Shown here piece after piece: positions 46,418 through 58,300 of a stretch of DNA of 64,000 nt. The translations under genes were made by a program, and so were the position numbers. The DNA comes from Bolinopsis microptera (taxonomy: Eukaryota > Ctenophora > Tentaculata > Lobata > Bolinopsidae), in NCBI RefSeq assembly GCF_026151205.1, contig NC_087082.1, forward strand, positions 5,401,908-5,465,907. Direction: 5' to 3'. The notes under the pieces are model-generated. The model was given only the letters and a program-made list of their open reading frames with translations. It ran no database searches and was not told the origin of the DNA. Numbering within the stretch: the stretch's first letter is position 1; each line of letters starts with the position of its first letter.

Positions 46418-48289
46418 TCATCCTAAACATTTGCCCAGCAGCATAGCCAGCAGTGCCATCCTAACCATACACTCCGTTCTCAGCTTGTCTAAAGTATAGC
46501 GGCTCGTGGATCTGCATCTATCTCAACACTGAAGTGAGAAAAAAGGGGTATGAATTAAACGCTGTAACCATGACCAACACTGTTATCTTACACTAAACGG
46601 CTGTGATTCAAAGAACAGTTGTTCTAGAACATTGTACTAAAGAACTGACCTGAATCTCGGTTGACGCGAGGTAGAGGATGCATGACAACCATGCCAGGTT
46701 AGCTTTTATCAGAGTCTCAGGCGTTATCAGGTAGGAATCCATTACCTAGGAGTTAGTATCAACGCTCAACAGAATAAATCACTTCTTTTGGGCAGGAAAA
46801 CAAAACATCTTTACATAAATCACTCCGAGCTATAATACCTACACACTAAAGTTAACACTCAAAACAAACGCCTGAAAGAAACTCTTTTAGATTAAAAAAC
46901 ATCAAACTTTTTCAGTGCCACAATCGCATGCGAAGCAGAGTTAACAGAAACTGTGTCAAGTGTGACTTATTCGTGCGGCTCATTTAAAAAATTGAGACTA
47001 GCATTTGACTTAGACGTATCCTACTCTCCAGTTTGTTTCGTTATTATAATGCCTAGTTGTAACACAGTACGGTATTTGATAACCCACGCAGTATCCGCGT
47101 TAAACCACTCTGGCCTTAAACGTGCGTTTAATTAATTGGGTAATAGGTCTTTAATTAACTCGCACGCCACTTGTGTCCTAACATCTGATTCACATCTGAT
47201 TCAGAGCACATGTACAGTACACGCGTGCGCGGCGCGGCGGTAAAATTCAAATTAGTCCGCGCGATCGCAATACTAAGGAACCAATGCGTGATACATAACC
47301 AGCACTTTTGTAGTGAGACCGAGCTTTGAACCAACCTTTTCGTATCCTCAGGCGACGGGAATCTTTCTTTCTGTATCCGGGTTTACATATAGCACATCAG
47401 TGGATGGCATGGCGTCCAGCAGATCTCTGTAGCTAGTCTGAAATTAATCGGGGCTAAAGATTTGCTGTAGAGACTTAGTGTAATATTATAATCCGTCTCA
47501 TGCCTATTTTAGACAAATGGAAATGAAATTAGGTCCGTTAAACCACAAAATATCAGCTATATATTGGAAATAATCCATTACCTGCGGTAGTCCTTTGTTC
47601 TTGACATAATCTATCACATCAGCAGGCATGTCAGCTCAGGACGGGGACACGTATTGCAGCTTAACATTGTACAGAGTGAGTAGCCTCGCCAGACTGTGAA
47701 CAGTTCATCCGTGCTTCAAATCTCCACCATCGTCACCTGGGTAATTATCAGTGTTATCTGGTGTCCTTGTCATTTGTGTAGTGTAATTAAATGTAAAAAT
47801 TACTTAATATTACCACATTAGTGTGTTGCACTAGTCCTTGAGGCTTCAAGTGTGCCCTAATTAACAGATTAAGAGGAATACATGAGAATATTGTACCGTT
47901 ATTTTCCGTAACAGTTCCTATTTCCTCTCTGATAGTGAACACGTCCAGTAGAGCCTGTGTTGGGTGCTCCCCACTCCATCTCCCCCGTTTATCAGGGTTT
48001 ATGTAGGTGCCTTGTAGTGTGGATATGTTAGATACGTGCACATAAAGTCACAAGATAACTCACAACTTAGTATGGTTTTAAAGGGTTTAATAAAGATGAA
48101 ATAATATTATATATAGTTATAACTATTACTAACCTAGCAGCAGTAGTGACTTGTCCAGGGGGAGGATGTCTCATTACCATTATATCACAATAACCTTGAA
48201 TATTTCTAACTGTGTCCTCTACACTTTCTCCTTTCAGCAAACTACTCTCACTTGGACTAAGAGTTATCACTGTACCACCTAAACAAGGT

Positions 48290-48660
48290 TGTCATGGTTA
48301 CAGTGTTGTCATGATTACAGTGTTGTCTTGATTATAGTGTTGTCATGGTTACAGTGTTGTCATGGTTAGTGGTTTACAGTGTTGCATGGTTACAGTGATA
48401 CCATGGTTACAGTGTTACCATGGTTACAGTGTTACCATGGTTACAGTGTTACCAAGGGTTACAGTGTTACCATGGTTACAGTGTTACCATGGTTACAGTG
48501 TTACCATGGTTACAGTGTTACCATGGTTACAGTGTTACCATGGTTACAGTGTTACCATGGTTACAGTGTTACCATGGTTACAGTGTTACCATGGTTATAG
48601 TGTTACCATGGTTACAGTATTACCATGGTTACAGTGTTACCATAGTTACAGTGTTGTTGA
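48290..48660. repeat. 17-bp minisatellite in a CAD intron
   Basis: About 20 copies of TTACCATGGTTACAGTG, the first few reading GTCATGGTTACAGTGTT. Each copy holds a near-palindromic TTACCATGGTTAC, one base from a full X-box match. It starts 12 bases from the acceptor at 48278. The overlapping open frames in all three phases are repeat artefacts. Confidence 0.95.
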
Positions 48661-50579
48661 AGTTACAGTATTTTAACTACCTAAGCGCTGCATGGCGCTA
48701 GTAAAGGAGAGATGGGTGCGAGTACTAGGCTCAAAGAACATAGTCCCCAGAACACACCCTGTAGCTAGTGTGTGTATCTCTGTTTGTAATTTCCTCTTAA
48801 ACTGGTGAGCCACTGTGAAGATCTGGTGCAGCTGAAATTATACATTTATTAGAATAATTAAATTATTATTAAGTGGGGCTCATTTGTTTTGACAAAGTAT
48901 GAAAATAAAAATTAAACAGCCAGATAATATCCTTAATGTTATATTATAACATTGTGTAACTCACAGTGTTCCTATCGAACTGCTTCACAGTTAAGATGTG
49001 TTTGTTGTTGAGGTTGTGTCTCACGACAGGTATAAGTCGCGACACATCTGTCTCATTCAGTGTCTCAGTCATTGAGATCTGTCTCAGACACCCACTAGCG
49101 TCTGTTAGAGAGTAGTGTCTCTGTCTGCCTGGTAATAATAACAGTTCATATTCTTATAGTTAGAGAGCACGGTATAGAATCACATGTAATAATGACTTAG
49201 CATATTCCACATAATACACCTCCACATGGCTCATATCAAACAAATTGCTACGACAAAATTACAGGACAATGTAACTTAACCGTCAAGACAAGTTCTGAAC
49301 TGGTCTAAGTAATGTACTACTAAGTATAGTAAGCAGTGTGCTGGAACTTTGCCAGCGCCTGCAATTGACTGATACAGCGATACGTAGATCAAGTATATTT
49401 AATAGTTCTTACGTTAGTCATAGGTCACGTGACACTTGACCAATGCGCGCGTCGTAGTAGTTAGGACTCATGGGCAGCCGCAAAAAGACAATCATATTTT
49501 TATTGGTTTTATTGTCCTTTGTTTTTTTACATGAATTACCGTTACAGGTTTGGGTTAAGGTTAGGGTATAAGGGTAACGTTTGTGGTCAGGTTCCTAACT
49601 CCGTATTTTTGTTGCCCTAGAGATCTGGACACCACCAGCGATCAGCAAAATACTCACATTCACTAGCTTTTGTTCTCTAGAATATTGAATTATGACCAGT
49701 TTGGATTTTAACACTTAATTATTTCTTTTATTTGGTCATGTGCAGCAGGTAAATGATCCACTTATATACAGACTAGACAGAGCGAAGTCCGGTCTCGTAG
49801 AGAACGAAGTCTGCTCACGGTTTGGTGTTTCACTCCATAAAGCCATCAACTATTTCATTTGCGCTGAAGTTTTATTTTGACTTTACTTTTGTCTTCACTC
49901 TTCCATTTCCTCAGTTTTTTTTCTACAGCTGGTAACCTAAAACTCTTTTCTTAACTTCTAGATCTTCTTCTAATTTAGTTTTTCAGGTCGTGGACTCTAT
50001 TGTATCACTTTGAAGTCGACAGACTCGCGCATGAGCTTATTTTACACTGTATAATTTTTAGAGATGGGGGCGATATTATTGGCACGTAGCCAGGTGCTCA
50101 TTCTTAGAGTTGCATGATATGTGTAAACACTCCCGCGCACGTAGTTCATATTCCATCGCCATGCACTGGAAACATGAGACCATTTTGCTCAGTAAATAAT
50201 AATAAATAAAAACCAATGTACAGTATATTATAAAGAGTACAGTATGAAAACCATGTTCACTTGGTCTTCTCCTTTGAGGATTAAGGTGTTGGTGCCTTGT
50301 CCTGCCTACCATTGGCCGAACTGCCCAAACTTTGTCTATTTTGCTTTCGTCGATGCTTCCTCTAAATCTCGCTAGTTATTTTCCGCAAAGGGTGACCTCT
50401 GTCGGGAACCGATCATCACGTCGATTAAACTGGCTAATTATAAACACAACATACACACTAATTATTACTACTAATATAATTAATACAAACAGCTGTAAGC
50501 TTGCGGACAGGGTCGTGGAACACTACAGATTTGGGGGAAGCAAGTCACCATTCCTCCAGCTTTATACTCCTGAGAGAGA

Positions 50580-50690
50580 CGTTTACACTGTTACACAGTT
50601 ACACTGTTACACTGTGACACTATTACACTATTACACTATTACAGCATTACACTATTGCACTAATTACACTATTACGACTGTAACTTAATT
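50580..50690. repeat. TTACACTAT microrepeat in CAD intron
   Basis: Irregular copies of TTACACTG and TTACACTATT. The rest of the 49129-50741 intron shows no gene; it contains an AGGTTAGGGTATAAGGG stretch near 49560. Confidence 0.8.
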
Positions 50691-51682
50691 AACTTATCTC
50701 GCAATTAACCAAACACTCAATTAACTAAACATTGAACTGACCGTTGTCACTGTCCTCGCTAGTAAACTTAGACCCTGTCAACTCCGGACTGGCGGGAGAG
50801 CTGGGAACTAACACGGAGGAACTAGTGTCCTGTACTTGTGCTGACAGAGACTTTCTTCTTACGTCCTCACCGTACCCCGGCTCCTGCTAACACCTGGGGT
50901 CGAGTTCGTTAAATAGTTAACTTAATAATCCCGGTTCTTCCAAAAATTCAGACTTATCAGCCTCGTCAGGCATTATTAAATCTAACCTTAAAAAGCACTT
51001 GCTATCCCTCCAAAATCGAGGTGACCCTAATATAAGTAACTAATCTATATAATTATATCTCAAATTCTACATCCGGTACGGCTCTGCACACATGATATCT
51101 CTATCTGCCATGAAACATGGCTAACCTTTCAAACTATGATTTAAACATAAACCTAAACTAAAACTCAACTGGGCTCTCCTATGTCACCAAACTAGACCAA
51201 TAAGCAATTTTAGCTTAGATAATTATATTTTTCTATATTTGTATAATAAGTATATTGACGTAGTGATGGTTTGAGGGGGTTTTAAGCACAGGTCACTCTC
51301 AAATCCTAAAGATAAGCAGTGGCCTTCGGCACTTGAAACCTCTTCAAACCTCCCCTGGATTATTTATTATTGATATTGTTTGATTGTGCCGTAAAAATAA
51401 ATATTTGTTTTATTAAATATTTGTTTTATTATTATTTAATTGATAAACAATAATATAACTAAGTTATTAACAAATCAGCTGATCAATAATTATTAGTATG
51501 TCTCTGTATACCAGTAGCTATCTGTATTGGTTTACTGTAACCATGACAACACTGTACCTTGCCATCAATAAAGACAGTGTTTCCTCGAGGCCCACTTTAA
51601 GACACCCCTAACTCCATTCCTTCAAACGGGGTCCAACCAGCTTTAGAAAACCGGAAAAAAGGAATTAGTTTAAAAAACACCT

Positions 51683-51800
51683 GGGAGGTCCCCCCCCCCC
51701 CAAACAAGGTAAAAATTTAAACCCTAAACCCCCCCCCCCCCTTTTTGGGAAACCCCCCCCCCCCCCACTTGGAACCCCCCCCCCCTTTTGGCCCCCCCCG
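51683..51800. repeat. C/G homopolymer block, probably poorly resolved
   Basis: Several runs of 10 or more C separated by CTTTTTGGGAAA and CACTTGGAA. Such a block between CAD exons is a classic place for consensus error, and nearby frames (51555-51650) carry indels. Treat the local sequence as uncertain. Confidence 0.7.
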
Positions 51801-51948
51801 CCCCCACGTCCCTCAAGCGGAGGGAATAGTCCACTTCCCTAGTCCCCCTTAAAAAGGTTCGGGTTTCAGGGGGTTTAAATTCTTGAGGGGTTGGTGGCAT
51901 CTCAGTATAGTCCTGAACAGTAACTAATTTTTAAATGTGGATACTTAC

Positions 51949-52008
51949 CTCATCCATAACAAAAGTAATAAACTCCCTTGTTCTATTTCCTGTTTTATAG
52001 TAGATCAT
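51949..52008 (-). CDS. Possible exon upstream of the last DHOase exon
   Basis: The minus strand reads MIYYKTGNRTREFITFVMDE and then a strong donor gtaagt (phase 0). About 35 bases further an acceptor (ctgttcag) opens DYTEMPPTPQEFKPPETRTF, then LRGTREVDYSLRLRD in phase 0. I do not recognise the sequence. It may be a diverged CAD segment or belong to another gene. An intron of about 35 bases would be very short, so this is weak. Confidence 0.2.
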
Positions 52009-52559
52009 TACTTAAACTTGCACTACACTTAAAAATCCCTGCTTTTAATGTATATTTTAGTAAAAAAAAGCCCTTAAAAATAAGAGGATATATATAAAAA
52101 GGAAGGATATATATAATGTTAAGTTTTTTTAAAATATAAATTTCAATATAATAACATCCCCTTCCAAACCTTCCTAGAAGCAGTTTTCAGAGTAAAAAGG
52201 AACTGTTCCAATCCGGGGAAACCCTGGGGGTTGGTTGGGTTTTTTTTCCTCGACGTGTGGAGGAAAAGTTTTCAATCTATACTTTTTACAATTAAACCCT
52301 ATCATTAACTATAATTTTTTTATTAAAAACTTAATAAACCAAATTAAAATATAATTAACTAAATTTTACTTAACTATAAATTAACATACAAAAACTAAAT
52401 TTTATTTTAACTTAAAATTAACTAAATAATTAATAACTTAACTAAATTTTAATTCCCTAACATTAACTATACATTAACTATACATTAACTATACATTAAC
52501 TATACTACTACCTATCATCACGATATACTGTGATATAAAAACATAATCAGATTGTTTAC

Positions 52560-53020
52560 CAGGATTTACCCCCCTCATCTGCTGCTCCTCCTCCCCCCCT
52601 CATCTGCTGCTTCCCTCCCCCCTCATCAGCTGCTGTTCCCTCCCCCTCATCTGCTGCTCCCTCCCCCTCATCTGCTGTTCCCTCCCCCTCATCTGCTGCT
52701 CCCTCCCCCTCATCTGCTGCTCCCTACCCCCTCATCTGCTGCTCCCCCTCCCCCCTCATCCTGCTGCTCCCTCCCCCTCATCTGCTGCTCCCTCCCCCCT
52801 CATCTGCTGCTCCCTCCCCCTCATCTGCTGCTCCCTCCCCCTCATCTGCTGCTTCCCACCCTCCCTCATCTGCTGTTCCCTCCCCCTCATCTGCTGCTCC
52901 TCCCCCTCATCTGCTGCTCCCTCCCCCCTCATCTGCTGCTCCCCCTCCCCCCTCATCTGCTGCTCCCTCCCCCGCATCTGCTGCTCCCCTCCCCCTCATC
53001 TGCTGCCTCCTCCTCCCCTT
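52560..53020. repeat. 22-bp minisatellite (CCCTCATCTGCTGCTCCCTC)
   Basis: About 20 copies of CCCTCATCTGCTGCTCCCTC plus CC. Long open frames on both strands (Leu/Pro-rich and Glu/Gln-rich) follow from its composition and have no splice or domain support. Confidence 0.95.
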
Positions 53021-54440
53021 CCCCTCCACCCTTCCCCTTAATTTACTTAAGCTAAAGAGATAAAGAAATAATTTTTCGGAGTTATTAAAACACTATTTCT
53101 GGTGGATTCGTGTAGTGTTATTGAGTCTCATAATTTTTATAGTTCTTTTATTCACATTTCTGATTGTTTTCTGAATAGACTCAGTGAACACAGATTCCTA
53201 ATGGAAATAAATAGCTGATAACGTATCGAACATTTCTACGTCATACTCATATTCTCATAAATGTAATAGATTTGTAGTGTTGTAATTAGTTTAAAACTAA
53301 TTAAAACTAATTACAACACTACAAATCTATTACATTTATTGAGAATATGAGTTTTGTAATTATTTTTAAAACTAATTAAAACTAATCTCCCCTCCCCCTC
53401 ATCTGCTGGCTTCCCTCCCCCTCATCTGCTGCTCCCTCCCCTCTCTTCTGCCTCTCCCTCTCCTCCTCCCCCCTCCACCCTTCCCCTTCATTTACTTACG
53501 CTAAAGAGAAAAGAAATGATTTTTCGGAGTTATCAAAACACTATTCTGGTGGATTCGTGTAGTGTTATTGATTCTCATAATTTTATAGTTCTTTTATATC
53601 AAAATTTCTGATTGTTTCTGAATAGACTCACAGTGAAAACAGATTCTAATGGAAATAAATAGCTGATAACGTATCGACATTTCTACGTCATACTCATATT
53701 CTCAATAAATGTAAATAGATTTGTAGTGTTGTTAATTAGTTTAAAACTAATTAAAAACTAATTACAACACTTACAAATCTATTACATTATTGGAGAATAT
53801 GAGTTTTGTAATTAGTTTTAAAACTAATTAAAACTAATCTTCCCTCCCCCCTCATCTGCTGCTCCCTCCCCCTCATCTGCTGCTCCCTCCCCCTCATCTT
53901 CTTGCTCCTCTCCCCCTCCCCTCCACCCTTCCCCTTGATTTACTTAAGCTAAGAGAAAAGAAATGATTTTTCGGAGTTATTAAAACACTATTCCTGGTGG
54001 ATTCGTGTAGTGTTATTGAGTCTCATAATTTATAGTTCTTTTATTCAAATTTTCTGATTGTTTCTGAATAGACTCTGGGAAAACAGATTCTAATGGAAAA
54101 TAAATAGCTGATATAACGTAATCGTACATTTCTACGTCCAAACTCATATTCTCAATAAATGTAATAGATTTGTAGTGTTGTAATTTAGTTTAAAACTAAT
54201 TAACAACTAATTCAACACTAGCAAATCTATTACATTATATTAAAAATATGAGTTTTTGTAATTAGTTTTAAAACTAATTAAAACTAATTACAACACTACA
54301 AAATCTATTACATTTATTGAGAATATGAGTATGGACGTAGAAATGTCGATACGTTATTCAGCTATTTATTTCCATTAGAATCTGTCTTCACTGAGTCTAT
54401 TCAGAAACAATCAGAAATTTGAATAAAAGAACTATAACAC
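53021..54440. repeat. Compound repeat: three about 440-bp units with hairpins, plus an inverted end
   Basis: Each unit joins a few CATCTGCTGCTCCC copies, a unique part (TTTTTCGGAGTTATTAAAAC, GGTGGATTCGTGTAGTGTTA) and a long hairpin built on AATAGATTTGTAGTGTTGTA and its inverse around TTTAAAACTAATTAAAACTA. The units lie at about 53021, 53390 and 53840. A final copy at about 54290-54440 is inverted (GAATAAAAGAACTATAACAC), which suggests a TIR element amplified together with the minisatellite. Confidence 0.8.
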
Positions 54441-55382
54441 ACTATTAGACAAATGACATATTTTATTAAATCAGTTTTCTGAAATATTCCGAAGATCCTT
54501 CATATGTATAAAAACTATAAATTCGAAATCAGTGGCAACATGACCGTTGACAATATAATTGTGTTGAGTTCCAAGCTTTTAGTGACTTTTTCCAGAGGAG
54601 ACAATTGAAACGAGTAATTGGGGAAATCTCGAACTGTCACAGTGAATAATAATGGTTTTCTTAATAAAGGACGAACCCGTGTTTATAATGATATTTTAGG
54701 GCCTTTTAGATTGAACGGTAATCACGTTTTTACAGTAATCACTTTTTACAGATTTCTGCGGTTTGCTTCAGTGACCCTGGTGATCACAATGAGATTACTC
54801 ATTACATGAGCAGATCTCCAGTGCATCGGACCAAAAGGAGAATGGTAACGTTTTATGCTGATTAAAATAGTGTTAAAATAGTTAAACCACAGCTGTATCA
54901 GATACCTCACAGCTTTGCTTAGCCTATTACAAGATCATGAATCTGGTCCACGATTTATAGGAAAGAGTCACGATTAACATCACGAACTAGATCACGGACA
55001 GGTATGGTTTTGCAATATTCAGATATTGACATAACATAACTCCGTTTTAAAATTTTGTTTTGAGGGTTCATTCTTCAAAAAAACTAAAATCATTACATCA
55101 ATTTTACAACGATGAGAAAATACAATATTTTGGTCTTAACAAAAAATAATTTTTCATGGAAAATAATATCTCTATCGCCTAACAATTTTCATTCAATAAA
55201 TCCTAAAATCGATCCATAAAAAATAGTCTTTCAGTTCAAATTGTTTTTTTCGCCCATTCAAAAAAATATTATCAATAATTCAAATTACACATTTTAAGCT
55301 TCTTGAGAACAAGCTAAAATTTGCGAATTAGATTTTTGTTGTAAATTTTTGTTTATAACATTTTTTTATATTTTGGGTTTAG
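54441..55382. other. No gene recognised
   Basis: AT-rich sequence. I looked specifically for earlier CAD exons on the minus strand and found none. Confidence 0.5.
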
Positions 55383-55384
55383 TA

Positions 55385-58300
55385 CAGTCAAATCCGTCCT
55401 TATTTGAGCCTTTGTCGGACAAAATTCGCAACAATAGCGATTTTAAACGGGATATGGTCGGGACAGGTCCCAGGAATCATTCCAGAGAATTCCCAAAAAA
55501 TCTGACCTTGAGCAAAATCCACAATTACCACTTTTTTACCACCTTTTTACCACTTTGTTTTCCCGCAAATAAGTCACGTTCTGAATATCCTAGAAGATTC
55601 TAGTTAATGCAGTGTGTTTAGAAAACAAAAGAGAACAACTTTTTCTTTAACAACTTTTTCAAAAATAAATATATTAATTAATTAATTAAATATTAATAAA
55701 TTTTCAAATAGTTTTAAAAAATATATTTTTCATAAAAAATGTTCACAATTACATTCACGTATATTAAACTAATTTTTAATAAAAATTTTGAAATTTTTTC
55801 ACTTTCAATATTTTGGACTTGAAAAATTTCGAAATTTGTATAGAATAACCACTATTTACCACTTTTTACCACATTGGATCTCCGCTAATAAAACGACTTC
55901 TGGATGTCGTAGAAGGTTCTAGATTGAACCGATGTGTTCAAAATATAAAAGAGAACAACTTTTATCGCCCAACCTTTGGATTAGATAATTAATCAATTAA
56001 TTAATTAAGATAATAAGTAAAATTTTTAAAAATTTCAAAAATATAATTTTACCAAACATTTTTGCCGTGACGTAACACGTAAAATGAATTTACTTGAATA
56101 AAAGAACAAACGACTGTCACATAGATTAGATAACAGATAGAAAGAGATGCAGATAAATGGAATAAACGGTAAAATATCAAAATTTGTACGATACTATTAT
56201 ATTATAGATAATAACCTATTTACAACCCATCATCTCTCGACTTGTGTTGGCTTTTAAACTAGATCTTAACTGGTTCGTTTGGAGGTTGTAAGCTATCAAA
56301 CTTTTAATTTATGTTGACTTCCTCTTCGTCAAAAAGTTGAATCCTGCCTAGAAATCGTAGGACTGATCACTCCGAGAATAGTCGGATATTTTGACTACAG
56401 AAGAACACATCGTGTGCCTGATACTGTAAGCGGGCAGATTCTATGTAAGTAGCTGTCAACTGATATACAATAATAGTAATATGTTTTTACCGTATTACAT
56501 TAAGTTTTGATGTCCAGCGGATGGAGCGCGACTAGAGGCATTCTTAACCAATACAATGTATATAATTTACCAGGCAAATGAGGAGTTAATTCCGGTGAAT
56601 AGCTTTAAGAGGCGATTGATCGACAAAGTACATTTGTAGGAATGAAATACGGAAAGGGTTGCTGTCCCCAGGTTCCTTTTTTTAACTAATTATCTTTTAG
56701 TAAGTGCACTAACTTTTAAACTATGCCAGCAAATTTGAAACGGATAGTTACAGTCCTGAAGCCTTTCATACTCTGTATAAATATAATGAAACTGTTGCAC
56801 CACAGATTGGATCAACAACCCCTGGTCACTGAACGAAATTAAACGGCAGTACAACGGCCTGACCGATTCCGCTCAGAGTGACGTCTATGTGTGTTATTGC
56901 AAACAGTGACCATAGACCAGTTCCAAAGATTCTTATCGGCCAATGAAGATGAGTCTGTTGTAACTTAACTGAGGCAGAACCATCTTTAGTTCACGAACAT
57001 AGTTTAAAACAAATGTCCATTCTGTAACCTAGAGATCGCACCAAATGATAAATCCTCAAGTCGGGTTACTGGCAGGGTAAGTTTTGTGTGGGGGGAGGGG
57101 GGAGGTGGTATAGTACACATACGTTAGGCATTTTTACCCTACGTCTTGGGGCGATTCGGAGTCAGCGTCAAAAATACACTGATTAGATTAATTTCATACC
57201 CAAAGGGCCTTTAGTAGGAGGGCATACGTTAGGGTATTGTTTTCTCCGTAGCTTAGTGCACCTAGATTCCCACCTATAGGGATCGTGCACAAAGCCCAAT
57301 TACGGTATCGTAGCACCCTGTCGCATGATTAGCGATTAGGTAATCATTGATTACCCAATCAATTTCGCTAACGAGATAAACAAATTGCTTGATGACTTCG
57401 TCATTTCAGTCTGTTTCGCGCCATCTTTTCAGAATTCAGATCATATTCCGAATGTAATGGCCTATTGCAATGTGCAGTTTACAGCATGTTCGCAAACAAC
57501 GACCCACGATTTGGGTCGTTGACCCAAATAAAAATGTTCTATAGGATGTTAACATCGGCCCTATTCAAAAAAGACACAGTTTCGTTAGAGGAAACGATGA
57601 AACACGAACTAGTAACCTACCCTCCCAGTCTTTACCAGTCAAGTGAGCAACTATTGGCATCTAACAAGTCGCAATTGGCTAAAACTATACGTGAGAAATT
57701 AGGTTTAGTTGAAGAGTTATCTGGAGCTGAACAAGATAACATTCCGAGGAGTTTGGAGGGCAGGACCCTCAAATTCAAAATGGACGGTGGTATGTTGCTT
57801 CATAAAGAAGACACCACCAGTCGGATCCACGAAGTTGGTAAGTATCGGCTATTCAGTACGATCGCATCTATCGATGAAAGTGTAATAGATGCTTTTTATT
57901 CGGCAAATTCTACACCAGCTACCATACAGCATGTCGGAGAACATTTGATGCTGCAGCTGATTTCATCAAAATCAAGATCACTAGATGAAGCCAGACTTTC
58001 AGTTCTTGAACAGAATCGCAATCTTCAACAGCAGACATCAAGTGCGAACAGCTCCCGCCAACATCTGGGGCAGCTGAACAACATTCTTATCGTGTTTACC
58101 ATCAGCTGCAGGCGTGGGATGAGAATGACCTAGATCCGATAAGCTGGGGATGGAAGATGAACAATGGAGCACATGTACCAGTGACCACTCTTATGAGTAC
58201 AGCTCCGAAAAAGCTCATTCAAAACATCAGTTGCAACAGTTTAAAAGTTTAAAGTCAGCTTGTGGCAATGCTTGTTCATGCAGAAAAGCAGGAATACATT

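Larger units (their letters stand above)
46418..52275 (-). pseudogene. CAD: 3' part of CAD (dihydroorotase end, linker, aspartate carbamoyltransferase)
   Basis: CAD carries the first three steps of pyrimidine synthesis in animals. Here only the end of the DHOase domain and the ATCase domain are present, on the minus strand. DHOase pieces are PPGFPGLE near 52215 and FSKAGWTPFEG near 51630, with GNTVFIDGK to the donor at 51558. The linker exon is 50742-50883 (starts EPGYGEDVRRKSLS). ATCase exons 48965-49128, 48681-48831 (FFEPSTRTHLSF) and 48134-48278 (LKGESVEDTV, MRHPPPGQ) join in phase. Later exons are damaged: around 47890-48020 (EHPTQALLDVFTIREE with an upstream shift), 47582-47736 (one-base loss before GDLKHG, then TGA twice, the first at the Arg of HGRTVHSL), 47336-47437, 46650-46745 (MVVMHPLPRVN) and 46418-46528 (ADPRAA...AENGVY, RMALLAMLLGK, stop). 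No GATase or CPSase part exists before the next gene. It is a truncated, decaying copy unless the indels are sequencing errors. Confidence 0.8.

Noticed and set aside
48362..48701. Three overlapping HGYSVT / MVTVLPW repeat frames
   Set aside because: A 17-bp array opens all three frames in turn; it lies in a CAD intron.
52552..53055. Leu/Pro-rich 167-residue frame and its Glu/Gln-rich antisense
   Set aside because: Pure minisatellite composition.
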